64,000 nucleotides of DNA from Flavobacterium tagetis (GTDB lineage: Bacteria; Bacteroidota; Bacteroidia; Flavobacteriales; Flavobacteriaceae). A model generated the notes under the pieces. It ran no database searches. It saw only the letters and a program-made list of their open reading frames with translations, and was not told the DNA's origin. Within the stretch, counting starts at the first letter, position 1. Every line of letters begins with the position of its first letter. The DNA lies in NCBI RefSeq assembly GCF_016735615.1, contig NZ_JAERSF010000002.1:248001-312000 (forward strand). Reading direction: 5' to 3'. The position numbers were made by a program, and so were the translations under genes. This document shows, in pieces, positions 44,896 to 54,738 of the stretch.

Positions 44896-46092
44896 TTATT
44901 TCTTATTATATACTAAAAGTGCTTCCTTTAAAATGTTTACGGCTGTAATCAAATCTTTTTTGTTTAGAACATAAGCAATACGAACCTGATTTAATCCCAT
45001 TCCAGGTGTTGAGTAGAAACCTTTGGCAGGAGCAATCATTACCGTTTCGCCATTTAAATCATAGCTTTCAAGAAGCCACTGTGCAAAATCGTCTGAATCT
45101 TCTATAGGAAGTTCGGCAATACAATAAAAAGCGCCTTTTGGTTTTGTTACCACAACGCCTTCAATTTTGTTTAATTCGGCAATTAAGGTATTACGGCGTT
45201 CTTTATACTCACCAATAACTTCGTCAAAATAACTTTGTGGAGTGTCTATTGCAGCTTCGCAAGCAATCTGCTCAATAGTTGGTGGACTTAAACGTGCTTG
45301 AGCAAACTTCATTACGGTTGCCAAAACATCTTTGTTTTTAGTCACTAAACATCCAATTCTTGCTCCACACATACTGTAACGTTTAGAAACAGAATCGACC
45401 ATGATTACGTTTTGCTGTACATCTTCTAAATTCATTACAGAAAAATGGACATCATCACCATCATATAAAAACTCTCGATACACTTCATCAGCGATTAAGT
45501 ATAAATCATGTTTTTTAATTAGGCTGGCAAGCTGTTTAATTTCAGCTTCAGAATATAAATATCCAGTCGGATTTCCAGGGTTGCAAATCAGAATGGCTTT
45601 TGTTCTTGGTGTTATTAGTTTTTCAACTTCGTCAATACTTGGCAAAGCAAACCCAGTTTCGATAGTAGAAACTAATGGAACTACAGTTGCACTTGTAGAA
45701 GAAGCAAACGCATGATAATTAGCATAAAAAGGTTCTGGGATAATAATTTCATCTCCAGGATCTGTAATTGTGGCCAGTGCAAAAAGTAAGGCTTCAGAAC
45801 CACCAGTTGTAACAATGATGTCTTCTGTGTTAACGTTTACATTTTGGCGCTGGTAAAAATGAGCTAATTTTTTTCTATAGCTTTCATATCCGGCAGACGG
45901 ACTGTATTCTATAATACTCAAATCAATATTTTTTACCGCCTCGATGGCCACTTCCGGTGTCTTGATATCCGGTTGACCAATGTTTAAGTGATACACCTTG
46001 TGTCCTTTTTTCTTTGCTAAATCAGCAAAAGGAGCCAGCTTGCGTATCGGAGATTCGGGCATGTTTTTTCCCTTGAGTGAAATTGTCGGCAT
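44896..46092 (-). CDS. class I/II PLP-dependent aminotransferase (aspartate aminotransferase-like)
   Basis: The 398-residue fold-type I aminotransferase has KVYHLNIGQPDIKTP, IIVTTGGSEALLFAL, IIIPEPFYANYHAFA, ICNPGNPTGYLYS, LIADEVYREFLYDG, and the PLP-lysine motif VDSVSKRYSMCGARIG near residue 235. Its arrangement fits the aspartate/aromatic aminotransferase group used in Bacteroidota for aspartate and related amino acids; substrate preference cannot be told. The downstream palindrome may terminate it. Upstream, a TGCAAATTTGCA palindrome lies 19 bases before the start, in the divergent region shared with the protease gene. Confidence 0.88.
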   Translation of the reverse strand: MPTISLKGKNMPESPIRKLAPFADLAKKKGHKVYHLNIGQPDIKTPEVAIEAVKNIDLSIIEYSPSAGYESYRKKLAHFYQRQNVNVNTEDIIVTTGGSEALLFALATITDPGDEIIIPEPFYANYHAFASSTSATVVPLVSTIETGFALPSIDEVEKLITPRTKAILICNPGNPTGYLYSEAEIKQLASLIKKHDLYLIADEVYREFLYDGDDVHFSVMNLEDVQQNVIMVDSVSKRYSMCGARIGCLVTKNKDVLATVMKFAQARLSPPTIEQIACEAAIDTPQSYFDEVIGEYKERRNTLIAELNKIEGVVVTKPKGAFYCIAELPIEDSDDFAQWLLESYDLNGETVMIAPAKGFYSTPGMGLNQVRIAYVLNKKDLITAVNILKEALLVYNKK

Positions 46093-46110
46093 GAGTATAA
46101 ATTATTGAAG

Positions 46111-46122
46111 TGCAAATTTGCA
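46111..46122. promoter_or_regulatory. TGCAAATTTGCA palindrome in divergent region
   Basis: The 12-base perfect palindrome contains CAAATTTG on both strands, a one-base variant of TAnnTTTG, 19 bases from the start of the aminotransferase gene. It could be the -7 element of that gene or an operator; evidence is slim. Confidence 0.25.
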
Positions 46123-46215
46123 TATTTTTTTCGTATTTAACGTAAATAATAAGGGTACTTCTAAAAATGTAACAATAATAAATATATTTACTAATTTTAT
46201 AATAAAATATTGTCA

Positions 46216-47541
46216 ATGAAAAAATATATAGTATTGTTTTTTGGGTTATTCTTACCTTTTTTGCTTTTTGGACAAGGCGATTTTTTATTGGAAAACAATG
46301 CAACAAAGGCTACAATCCCTTTCAAACTGATTAATAACCTTATTTTTATTCCTATAAAAGTAAATGGAGTAGAATTAAATTTTCTGTTGGATTCTGGTGT
46401 CGAAGAAACGATTCTGTTTAGCATGGATGAAAAGCAGGAAGTTAGTTTTAACAATGTTGTAAAAATCAAACTTCGCGGTTTGGGCAGTGAGGAAGAAATA
46501 GAGGGATTGAAATCGACAAAAAATATTCTAGAAACTCATGGTCTGAAATCAAATGACCATATGGTTTTTATTATCCTTGATCAAAGCTTTAATTTGTCTT
46601 CTCATATCGGGATTCCAGTTAATGGAATTATCGGCCACAAATTCTTTCGAAATAATCTTGTTGAAGTTAATTATCAGAAAAAAAGATTAATAGTTCATTC
46701 TAAAAGTGCCAAGTATCAGGAAAAATTAGATAAGCAATTTAAGGTAGTCCCAATAACTATAGAAAGAGCAAAACCTTATATAATGGCAAAAGCGACAGTT
46801 AATGATGAAGAAATTCCGGCAAAGCTTTTAATTGACATTGGTAATAGTGATGCTTTCTGGGTTTTTGAAAATGATAAAATAAAACTCCCAAATAAAAATT
46901 TTCCAGATTTTTTAGGTAAAGGATTTAGTGGTGACATTGAAGGGCATCGCGCAAAAATAGATAAATTTTCTATTGATGAATTTGATTTTAGAAAACCAAT
47001 AGTCTCTTTTCCAGATTCTATTTCGATTCGTAACGTTAAGATGGTTCCAGGACGTATTGGGTCTGTTGGAGGCGAAGTTTTGAAAAGATTTACCCTTGTT
47101 TTAGATTATGGAGAAAAAAAACTGTACTTAAAAAAGAACAGTAAATTTGGAGAGCCGTTTACTTATAATAAGAGCGGAATTACGGTTCAGCACAACGGAC
47201 TTCAGTGGGTACAGGAAACGGTACATTTAGAAACGGTACGAGTTGCTTCTTCAATGGATGAGTTGCAGGAAAAGGATAAAAATGACAATAATTTTAGATA
47301 TAAATTTGCTCTTAAGCCTGTTTACGAAATAGTGAATGTGCGTAAAAATTCTGCTGCCGAAAAAAGCGGATTGCGTAAAGGAGATATTATTGTTAGTATT
47401 AATAGGACCCAACCGTATAAATATAGTCTTCAGCAGATAAATAATCTTTTAAAATCAGAAGATGATGTATGGGTCGATTTAGAAGTCGAACGAAATAGCT
47501 TGGTGCTTAAATTTAGATTTAAGTTAGAAGATGAATTATAA
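46216..47541 (+). CDS. retropepsin-like aspartic protease with C-terminal PDZ domain
   Basis: The protein has 441 residues from the ATG at 46216 (an in-frame TTG at 46210 is less likely). A signal peptide ends at about residue 19 (LLFGQ). Two retropepsin-like halves follow: the first has NFLLDSGVEETILF (Asp-Ser-Gly), the second AKLLIDIGNSDAFWVF (Asp-Ile-Gly, where Thr/Ser is expected). The final 100 residues form a PDZ domain (VYEIVNVRKNSAAEKSGLRKGDIIVSINR). Such PDZ-aspartyl proteases are widespread in Bacteroidota and are likely periplasmic or anchored. The second active-site motif lacks the hydroxyl residue, so pairing of the two halves as one active site is uncertain. It is divergent from the aminotransferase gene. 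Confidence 0.8.
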   Translation: MKKYIVLFFGLFLPFLLFGQGDFLLENNATKATIPFKLINNLIFIPIKVNGVELNFLLDSGVEETILFSMDEKQEVSFNNVVKIKLRGLGSEEEIEGLKSTKNILETHGLKSNDHMVFIILDQSFNLSSHIGIPVNGIIGHKFFRNNLVEVNYQKKRLIVHSKSAKYQEKLDKQFKVVPITIERAKPYIMAKATVNDEEIPAKLLIDIGNSDAFWVFENDKIKLPNKNFPDFLGKGFSGDIEGHRAKIDKFSIDEFDFRKPIVSFPDSISIRNVKMVPGRIGSVGGEVLKRFTLVLDYGEKKLYLKKNSKFGEPFTYNKSGITVQHNGLQWVQETVHLETVRVASSMDELQEKDKNDNNFRYKFALKPVYEIVNVRKNSAAEKSGLRKGDIIVSINRTQPYKYSLQQINNLLKSEDDVWVDLEVERNSLVLKFRFKLEDEL

Positions 47542-47689
47542 AAAAATGAATTATAGCTTGTTTTAGTTTACTGTAAAACTGCATTCTATAATGTTGTATT
47601 GCAGGAATGTCTTCTTTTTGTGAAAATAAGTTTACTAAAAATTAGTTTTTTTGTTAAATATTTTCTTATGTTTAGCAAAAATTTAATCT

Positions 47690-50323
47690 ATGGCAAAAAA
47701 CTACATTAGCTACCACCATTTTGTATTGTTTTTTATTTTTTTTACTCTAATTTCTTCAAATCTTACTGCCCAATGTGCCGGTAATGATAATACAAATGAA
47801 TTAATTTGTGACGTTTCTAATCCAATCTATCAATCTGTAAATTTATTTTCTTTATTGGGAGGTTCTCCAGTTCCTGGTGGAACATGGACAGGAAGTAATC
47901 AGGAAGGTTTAAATGCTTCGATGGGTATATTGAATGCCCAACTTATTCGCGGAGGAGGAACTTACCGTTATACTTACACAGCTCCAGCAATCTCAGGATG
48001 TACAGATAACAAGGCTGTAGTTACAATTACGATAGGTGCATATGTAGGAGTAGGATCGGAAGCAACAGTATGCAATAAAGATAGAACTTTTAATCTTTTT
48101 ACGGCTTTTGATAGTAAAGTAATGGGACCACATGTAAACGGGAGATTTACCACCGATAAAGGAGCACCTGTAGACCCTGTAATAACGATAGATAAGTATG
48201 AAACCAAAACGACACTTCACTTTATCTACACTGTGCCTGCAGTGCTTGCATGCTCTCCTGACGAAAAGTCAACTAATGTACAAGTTACTATTTTAATAGC
48301 CCCAGAAGCAGGAGATCCAGAAAATTTAGAATTATGCGGTACAACTGATTTGGCAGGATATACCAATTTAGATTTAAATGATCAGCTTGATGATGAGGAT
48401 CCCGATGGTATTTGGACAGGTATTGGGATAGCTTCTGCAACAGATCACCATATTAATCTCCAAGAATTATTCGATGCGAATGGACCTGGAGAATACACTT
48501 ATACATATACCGTTTTAGCAGTACCTAATAGTTATATATGTGAGAATGACGAGGCTACGGTGAAAATAACTCTTGAAAAAAGACTTGATTTTACAGGGGC
48601 TAAAATAACAGTTAATAAAGATATCTGCGAATCGGAAATTGCGACAGCAACTTATTTAGCAAAAATTACACAAGGACCGGATAATATTCCGAATGGTGAA
48701 TATGATGTTAATTTTAGTGTGGTTGGACCTGGAGTATCTGGCTCTGAAAATGTAAGAGCAAATTTTGTGAATGGAGTTTTTAATTTTCCAATACGATCTT
48801 CTTACTTTAAACAAGTCGGTCAATATACCATAACTATTACAAGGATAGTGTCGACATCGAGTAAAGGAAAATGTGTCAATATTTTTAGTCCTTTTTCAAC
48901 TATTTTAACGATTTATCCGTTACCACGTTTGACTAATGCTACATTGACTTCTCTACCAATTTGTCAAAATGAGGTTGCGTTGATTCAGCTTACAACACCT
49001 CAATTACTTGATGGAACGTACCGCATTTCGTATAACATAAATGGAGAGAATCTTGCTTTGGGAGAAACGGCTGTAATGCAGGCTGTCGGTGGAAAAGCGT
49101 CTTTTACAATTCCAGGAAATCTAAATATAAGAAGCGGATTATCAGTAGTTACAATTTATAGCATAACGAATATTACAAATCCTTCGCCTCAATGTGCCAA
49201 TTCAGCTAATGTGGCAGGGAATTTACATATAAATCCGTTGCCAAATGCTTTAACCTTAACTACAGCAGTTAGCGATTTTTGTTTAAATGCACCAGTTACT
49301 GTAGCCGTTTCGGGGTTAGGAAATTTAACCAATGCTAGTATTTCTTATGTGCTTTCCGAAAGTAATACTTCATCCGTGCAAACTATCACAAAAGCAGTTG
49401 CTAATGGTAAATTAGATTTTGTTATTCCTGCTGAACTGCTTTTAAATACTGGTTCAACAAAAATTACATTGCTAAATTTAACTAACACTGTTACAAACTG
49501 CAATGTAAATTTAATCAATGTAAAAGATGAGTTTGTAATAAATCCTATTCCCCCAGCACCAACTGTTGCAGATCAGCAGTTTTGTAAAGTTGATGAAGCG
49601 GTAATTGCTAATTTGGAACCAAAGGGAACTCAATATAAATGGTATAATTCTGCAACCGGAACAACACCACTTGCAGCCGATTATGTTTTAAAAACAGAAG
49701 ATTATTTCGTTAGAGAAACTTCAGCAGCGGGCTGTAATTCAGAACCAGCTAAAATTTCGGTAATCATATACGATACGCCAGCTCCAGAAATGACAGAAAC
49801 ACCAGATTTTTGCGGATTGGCAAATCCGAAAATAAGTGACCTTTCTAATAAAACAAATGTTTCATCAACGGTTGCCTGGTATGATGCTATAGATGGAAAT
49901 TTATTGCCTTCAACCACATTATTAGTTCATAATGCGACTTATTATGGATATGATTTAAATGAAGTAACAAGATGTTTGTCTGAAAGTTATAGAGAAGTAA
50001 AGGTTTCGCTTCAAGGCTGCGAGGTTGCTCAGTACGAGTTTTTTATTCCAGACGGATTTTCGCCAAACGGAGACGGTGTAAACGATTCGTTTGTGATAAA
50101 AGATATTGAATTTTTATATCCAAATTATACTCTTGAAATTTATAATAGGTATGGAAACGGAATGTATAAAGGAGATAATAGTAAACCAGCTTGGGATGGC
50201 AAAAATTACGAGAAGAGTGGTATTGCTGGAGGTATTGCGCCCAACGGAGTTTATTTTTATGTGCTGCATTTTAATAAAGACAACAAACCGCCAAAACAAG
50301 GCCGTCTTTATTTAAATCGATAA
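47690..50323 (+). CDS. T9SS type B sorting domain protein, surface adhesin-like
   Basis: The protein has 877 residues. A signal peptide ends at about residue 28 (NLTAQ). Several Ig-like or PKD-like beta modules with paired cysteines follow, for example GGSPVPGGTWTGSNQEG, DEDPDGIWTGIGIAS and an Ig-like module at about 620-700 (GTQYKWYNSATGTTPLAADYVL). The C-terminal gliding-motility type B domain begins near 785: FFIPDGFSPNGDGVNDSFVI, then YTLEIYNRYGNGMYKGDN, PAWDGKNY and NGVYFYVLHFN. Type B proteins need a PorP/SprF partner for secretion and such a gene follows 30 bases later. Its ligand is unknown. The three genes 47690-53420 form a recognisable operon. Confidence 0.88.
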   Translation: MAKNYISYHHFVLFFIFFTLISSNLTAQCAGNDNTNELICDVSNPIYQSVNLFSLLGGSPVPGGTWTGSNQEGLNASMGILNAQLIRGGGTYRYTYTAPAISGCTDNKAVVTITIGAYVGVGSEATVCNKDRTFNLFTAFDSKVMGPHVNGRFTTDKGAPVDPVITIDKYETKTTLHFIYTVPAVLACSPDEKSTNVQVTILIAPEAGDPENLELCGTTDLAGYTNLDLNDQLDDEDPDGIWTGIGIASATDHHINLQELFDANGPGEYTYTYTVLAVPNSYICENDEATVKITLEKRLDFTGAKITVNKDICESEIATATYLAKITQGPDNIPNGEYDVNFSVVGPGVSGSENVRANFVNGVFNFPIRSSYFKQVGQYTITITRIVSTSSKGKCVNIFSPFSTILTIYPLPRLTNATLTSLPICQNEVALIQLTTPQLLDGTYRISYNINGENLALGETAVMQAVGGKASFTIPGNLNIRSGLSVVTIYSITNITNPSPQCANSANVAGNLHINPLPNALTLTTAVSDFCLNAPVTVAVSGLGNLTNASISYVLSESNTSSVQTITKAVANGKLDFVIPAELLLNTGSTKITLLNLTNTVTNCNVNLINVKDEFVINPIPPAPTVADQQFCKVDEAVIANLEPKGTQYKWYNSATGTTPLAADYVLKTEDYFVRETSAAGCNSEPAKISVIIYDTPAPEMTETPDFCGLANPKISDLSNKTNVSSTVAWYDAIDGNLLPSTTLLVHNATYYGYDLNEVTRCLSESYREVKVSLQGCEVAQYEFFIPDGFSPNGDGVNDSFVIKDIEFLYPNYTLEIYNRYGNGMYKGDNSKPAWDGKNYEKSGIAGGIAPNGVYFYVLHFNKDNKPPKQGRLYLNR

Positions 50324-50353
50324 ATCTCTTTTACATTTTAATATAATTTTCAA

Positions 50354-51280
50354 ATGAAAAAAATAATACTCCTTATAAATTTCCTTTTCTATTTATCCAT
50401 TTCTGCCCAGCAAGATCCTGAGTATACACATTATATGTATAATATGAGCGTTGTTAATCCTGCTTATGCGACGGGAGTTCCTGCTATGATGAATTTTGGT
50501 GGATTATACAGAACGCAATGGGTTGGAGCTTATGGTGCTCCAAAAACATTTACGTTTTTTGGACATACGGCGATCAATGACAAAATAGAAGCTGGAATCT
50601 CTTTTATTTCAGATGATATTGGAGATGGAGCCAAAAAAGAAAATAATGTTTACGCAGATTTTGCCTATGTTTTAAGACTTAAAGGAAAAAATAAATTATC
50701 ATTGGGTTTAAAAGCAGGTTTTTCATCCATGCAGACCAATTTTAACGGTTTTCGTTTTACCGATCCTCAAACAGATTTGGCTTTTGCAGAAAACATAAAT
50801 GCAACAAAACCCAATATTGGAGTAGGAGCTTACTATTTTAGGGATAATCTGTATGTTGGACTGTCTGTGCCAAATTTGCTAAAATCAAAATATATTGAAG
50901 AAAAATCTGGAATGAATGCCTTTGGTTCTGAAGAAATACATACTTTTTTAACTGCTGGTTATGTTTTTCAGGTTAGCGATAAGGTGAAGTTGAAACCAGC
51001 ATTTATGTCAAAATTTGTAAAAGGCGCGCCCATAACTTTAGACGTTACCGCTAATGTTTTGTATAATGAAAAATTTGAATTTGGGGCCGCATACAGAATT
51101 GACGATTCAGTAAGTGCTTTATTCAATATCAATGTTACGCCGACACTAAGAGTCGGTTATGCTTACGATTATACGCTTACAAACTTCGGCCAGTTTAATT
51201 CTGGAACACACGAAATCATGCTCTTGTTTGATCTCGACTTGTTAGGAAAAGGATTCGATAAATCACCAAGATTCTTCTAA
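50354..51280 (+). CDS. PorP/SprF family type IX secretion membrane protein
   Basis: The 308-residue outer-membrane protein has a signal peptide ending at about residue 18 (SISAQ) and the family opening QDPEYTHYMYNMSVVNPAYATGVPAMMNFGGLYRTQWVGAYGAPKTFTFFGH. It then has repeated amphipathic strands (AGISFISDDIGDGAKKENNVYADFAYVL) and a C-terminal SGTHEIMLLFDLDLLG. PorP/SprF proteins assist secretion and surface anchoring of type B T9SS cargo, and the partner cargo is the preceding gene. The following OmpA-type gene begins 1 base after this stop, so all are co-expressed. Confidence 0.93.
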   Translation: MKKIILLINFLFYLSISAQQDPEYTHYMYNMSVVNPAYATGVPAMMNFGGLYRTQWVGAYGAPKTFTFFGHTAINDKIEAGISFISDDIGDGAKKENNVYADFAYVLRLKGKNKLSLGLKAGFSSMQTNFNGFRFTDPQTDLAFAENINATKPNIGVGAYYFRDNLYVGLSVPNLLKSKYIEEKSGMNAFGSEEIHTFLTAGYVFQVSDKVKLKPAFMSKFVKGAPITLDVTANVLYNEKFEFGAAYRIDDSVSALFNINVTPTLRVGYAYDYTLTNFGQFNSGTHEIMLLFDLDLLGKGFDKSPRFF

Positions 51281-51281
51281 G

Positions 51282-53420
51282 ATGAAAAATATGAAAAAAT
51301 TACTCGTTATTATATTCGTATTTTCAATACAGTTTATAAATGCACAGGATCAGGAATTGATCAGAGCAAAACGTTTTTTTGATAAAACGTATTACAGCGA
51401 AGCTATCATTTTGTACCAAAAATTAGCTGACGAAAGACCTTCGCAAGAAGTGATAAAAAATCTAGCTGATTCTTATTTTTATACCAATGATTTAGTCAAA
51501 GCACAGCGTTATTATCGTCTGTTGGTTTCAAATTACAGCAATAATTTAGACCGGGAATATTATTTTAGATACGCGCAGACTTTAAAAGCGACAAACAGAG
51601 AAGAAGATGCAAATGCCAATTTAAAAGAGTATTATGCAAAATCATCTAATTCTGAAGATCCTGTCAATTTTGAAAAAGAACTTAAAACTTTAGAAAATGT
51701 CACTGCGATCGGCAAACGTTTTGAAATTAAAAACCTTCCTATAAATACACCAAATTCTGAATTTGGAGCGGTTAAATACAAAGAAAATCTAGTTTTTGCA
51801 GGAGTGAAACTAAAGCCAGGTTTGTTCGATAAAAAGTTTAAATGGGATAATGAAACCTATTTGAATTTGGTTTCAATTCCGTTAAAAAACATCAATTCGG
51901 CAGATTCTATTGTTCATTATTTTGCTAAAGAGTTAAAAACCGGAATGCACGAATCGAATGCGATTTTTACAAAAGATGGCAAAACGATGTATTTTACGAG
52001 AAACAATTCTAAAAACGGAAAGAAGAAAAAAGACGAGAAGAAAATCTCAAACCTTCAGATTTTTAAAGCAGAATGGGTAGAAGGAAAATGGACAAACGTT
52101 ACATCGCTTCCATTCAACAGTCCAAATTATTCTGTAGAACATCCAGCTTTGAGTGCCGATGAAAAAATCTTGTATTTTGCTTCGGATATGCCAGGATCTT
52201 TAGGCTCGTTTGATATTTATTCTGTAAACATAAACAAAGGTGCATTTGATACGCCAAAGAATTTAGGTTCAGAAATCAATACTGACAAGAGAGAACAGTT
52301 TCCTTTTGCTTCTGCAGATAATAAACTTTATTTTTCATCAGACGGACATTTGGGCTATGGATCTTTAGACGTTTTTGTTTCTGAAATTAATGGAAATGAC
52401 TATTCAAAACCTGTAAATGTCGGACTTCCGTTGAATTCTAATCTAGACGATTTTGCCTTTAATATTGATTCTAATACCAAAGAAGGTTTTTTTGCATCTA
52501 ATAGAGAAGGAGGGAAGGGAAGCGACGATATTTATCAATTCAAAGAAATAAAAGATTTGATTGTTGAAGATTGCAAGCAATTTATTGCTGGAATCGTTAC
52601 AGATATAGACACGCAATTGGCTTTAGAAAATGCAACAGTATTATTGCAGGACTCAGAAAATAAGACTTTAAATACCATTACAACTTCGGCTGATGGGAAA
52701 TTCAGTTTTACGGTTGCGTGTGAGACTTCGTATAGAGTTTCTGCTTCTAAAGAAAATTATACCAATGCTTCTAAAACGCTTATTTTAGACAAAACTAGAG
52801 ATAAAGTTAATGATGCTTCTTTAGCTTTAAAATCATTGGAAGTCATCAAACAAGAAGAAAAACAGATTGCAGAAAATAAGAGAAAGCAGGAAATTATTAT
52901 CGAAGAAGAAAACAAGAAAAAAGAAGCTTTGGTTGCACTTGAGTTAAAAGAAAAAGAGAAAAAAGCCAAAGAAGCCGCAATTGTTGCAGCTGAAGTTAAA
53001 AAGCAGGAAAAAGTTAAAGAGATTTTAGCGAAAGAAAAAGATGTCGTAAAAGACAAAGACCGCTTGATCATTAAAACAGATCCGATTTACTTTGATTATA
53101 ATATGTGGTACATTCGAAAAGAATCTAAAGTTGTTCTAGGAAGAGTTGTCGAACTGATGAAGAAATATCCAGATATGAAAATCGAAATAGGATCGCATAC
53201 CGATTCTAGAGGTAACGATAAATTTAATGAAGATTTATCTCAAAAAAGAGCCAATTCAACGAGAGAATTCATTATTCAATCTGGTATTGGTGCTAATAGA
53301 GTTACGGCAAAAGGTTACGGAGAATATGTGCCAATTATAAAATGTAAAACTGATGAATCTTGTTCTGAAGAAGATCACGAATTGAACAGAAGATCTGAAT
53401 TTGTAATTAAAAATTTATAA
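51282..53420 (+). CDS. PorE-like OmpA-family protein (TPR, PD40, CNA-like, OmpA_C)
   Basis: The protein has 712 residues in the same domain order as PorE of T9SS. A signal peptide ends at about 21 (FINAQ). TPR-like helices cover about 25-130 (YYSEAIILYQKLADERPS), and WD40-like PD40 strands about 160-430 (HPALSADEKILYFASDMPGSLGSFDIYSVN, LYFSSDGHLGYGSLDVFVSE, GFFASNREGGKGSDDIYQFKE). A carboxypeptidase-regulatory-like domain follows at about 435-515, then a Lys/Glu-rich coiled coil at 520-585. OmpA_C begins at about 600, with peptidoglycan-binding IEIGSHTDSRGNDKFNEDLSQKRA. It likely anchors a secretion-associated complex to the cell wall. ATG at 51282 is used here; 51291 is equally possible. Confidence 0.88.
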   Translation: MKNMKKLLVIIFVFSIQFINAQDQELIRAKRFFDKTYYSEAIILYQKLADERPSQEVIKNLADSYFYTNDLVKAQRYYRLLVSNYSNNLDREYYFRYAQTLKATNREEDANANLKEYYAKSSNSEDPVNFEKELKTLENVTAIGKRFEIKNLPINTPNSEFGAVKYKENLVFAGVKLKPGLFDKKFKWDNETYLNLVSIPLKNINSADSIVHYFAKELKTGMHESNAIFTKDGKTMYFTRNNSKNGKKKKDEKKISNLQIFKAEWVEGKWTNVTSLPFNSPNYSVEHPALSADEKILYFASDMPGSLGSFDIYSVNINKGAFDTPKNLGSEINTDKREQFPFASADNKLYFSSDGHLGYGSLDVFVSEINGNDYSKPVNVGLPLNSNLDDFAFNIDSNTKEGFFASNREGGKGSDDIYQFKEIKDLIVEDCKQFIAGIVTDIDTQLALENATVLLQDSENKTLNTITTSADGKFSFTVACETSYRVSASKENYTNASKTLILDKTRDKVNDASLALKSLEVIKQEEKQIAENKRKQEIIIEEENKKKEALVALELKEKEKKAKEAAIVAAEVKKQEKVKEILAKEKDVVKDKDRLIIKTDPIYFDYNMWYIRKESKVVLGRVVELMKKYPDMKIEIGSHTDSRGNDKFNEDLSQKRANSTREFIIQSGIGANRVTAKGYGEYVPIIKCKTDESCSEEDHELNRRSEFVIKNL

Positions 53421-53474
53421 AATTATGGTAAGAAGAAAATCTTTTTTCTTTAATTTTATGGTGATATCAACAAA

Positions 53475-53972
53475 ATGAAAAATATTATGAGAAATCTAAC
53501 CTTATCTTGTTTGCTTTTATCCTTCGTCGGATTACAAAGCTGTAAAAATGAAGAAAAACAAAAAGCTGTTGAAGCTATAAAAGCTGAAGGTGAAACGGTA
53601 GTAAGTACTGCATGCTACAAAGCAATTTATGAAAAGGATACAATAGATTTAAAACTGAATACTTTAAAAAACGGAAAATTGTCTGGAGACATGATTATGA
53701 GAGTTGCACCTTCAACTGTTAGAACAGGAGAAGTTGCAGGTGAATTTCATGGTGATACGCTGTTTGTAGATTATACTTTTAAAGACAATGTAAACGGAGA
53801 CAAAACATTCAAAAATCCGATGGCACTTTTAAAACGTAACAACCAGCTTATTTTAGGAAACGGAACTATGCAGACAACAATGGGAGTTACTTATCTAGTA
53901 AAAGACAAACCAATTGATTTTGAAAGCGTAAAGTATAAATTTGATAGTGCTGAATGTGCTGAGAAAAAATAA
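53475..53972 (+). CDS. small lipoprotein, unknown
   Basis: The 165-residue protein has a lipoprotein signal ending FVGLQSC (Cys at about residue 23), followed by a Lys/Glu-rich spacer. A beta-rich domain of about 110 residues follows with KAIYEKDTIDLKLNTLKNGKLSGDMIMRV and GEVAGEFHGDTLFVDYTFKDN. I recognise no family. It follows the PorE-like gene by 54 bases, so it might be part of that operon; the bidirectional terminator at 54016 ends it. Confidence 0.7.
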   Translation: MKNIMRNLTLSCLLLSFVGLQSCKNEEKQKAVEAIKAEGETVVSTACYKAIYEKDTIDLKLNTLKNGKLSGDMIMRVAPSTVRTGEVAGEFHGDTLFVDYTFKDNVNGDKTFKNPMALLKRNNQLILGNGTMQTTMGVTYLVKDKPIDFESVKYKFDSAECAEKK

Positions 53973-54015
53973 AAGAAGAAAGATTTGAGAAGCAAGATGT
54001 TTCTCTGTAAAAATA

Positions 54016-54047
54016 AAAAGCCGTTTCTAGATTTAGAAACGGCTTTT
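54016..54047. terminator. bidirectional terminator between lipoprotein and DUF1573 genes
   Basis: AAAAGCCGTTTCT (54016-54028) and AGAAACGGCTTTT (54035-54047) are exact reverse complements with a six-base loop, between convergent genes, giving A-run and T-run support in both directions. Confidence 0.9.
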
Positions 54048-54069
54048 GTTATTTTGAGATTTTAAATTC

Positions 54070-54450
54070 TTATTGAACTTCACCCTTAATTTTAAGAGCT
54101 ACTCTTCCGTCAGGGTAATTTACTGCGTTAGTTTCAACAGTAATTGTTTTACGAATAGGTCCTGCGACCATATTATATTTTACATCGATTTTTCCTTTTT
54201 TGCCCGGCAAAATTGCTGCCGCAGGTTTAGTTACAACGATAGAACTTACTGTAGATTCTGCACCAGTAATCAATAAAGGAGCATCTCCGGTGTTTGTAAA
54301 TTCAAAGGAACGAAGTCCATTGTCACCTTTAGAAATCTTTCCATAATCAATTGTATTGTCTGGGGCTGCAAATTCAATTTTTGGGCCGTTTTGTGCATAA
54401 CTTACTGCGCTAAACAATAAGACTGCAATAAAAGAGGCTGCATTTTTCAT
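54070..54450 (-). CDS. DUF1573 secreted protein (single Ig-like domain)
   Basis: The 126-residue protein has a signal peptide ending at about residue 20 (VSYAQ) and a single compact beta domain. It carries the DUF1573 pattern: IDYGKISKGDNGLRSFEFTNTGDAPLLITGAEST, then KPAAAILPGKKGKIDVKYN and KTITVETNAVN. Such Ig-like HYDIN/ASH-type domains are common in Bacteroidota secreted proteins and no enzymatic motif is present. It is monocistronic and convergent with the lipoprotein gene. Confidence 0.88.
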   Translation of the reverse strand: MKNAASFIAVLLFSAVSYAQNGPKIEFAAPDNTIDYGKISKGDNGLRSFEFTNTGDAPLLITGAESTVSSIVVTKPAAAILPGKKGKIDVKYNMVAGPIRKTITVETNAVNYPDGRVALKIKGEVQ

Positions 54451-54738
54451 ATGAAATCTTTTTTTAATTGTAAGTAAATATACATTCTTTTAATTAACAC
54501 ACAAATTATTATTTCTCTTTTTATAGTCTACTTAATTATTTACTTTTGCTGTCAGTTATAAATACAAAAACTGAACCATTTTTTTGTTTAACTGTTTAAT
54601 CGTTTATTTGCTTAATCGCTGAGATTGATTTATAAATGATTTTTTTTAACAGAAAACAAGAAAGTGAATCAATTTGAAATTCGATGATCAAAACCGATTA
54701 AACGGTTAAACAAATTAACGATTAAACAACCCTAGTAA
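54451..54738 (+). promoter_or_regulatory. valS leader with TTTAATCG-word inverted repeat
   Basis: TACTTTTG at 54541-54548 matches TAnnTTTG and would start a leader of about 180 bases. Two 35-36-base arms (about 54584-54618 and 54694-54729), made of TTTAATCG-type words, match in register at 26 of 35 positions as reverse complements. The right arm ends 9 bases before the ATG, so a folded leader could limit initiation. There is no sign of a T-box, which would be unusual outside Gram-positive bacteria. Confidence 0.5.

Noticed and set aside
54451..54738. A T-box riboswitch ahead of valS
   Set aside because: No T-box or specifier loop pattern was seen, and T-boxes are not expected in Bacteroidota; the leader structure is a word-like inverted repeat.
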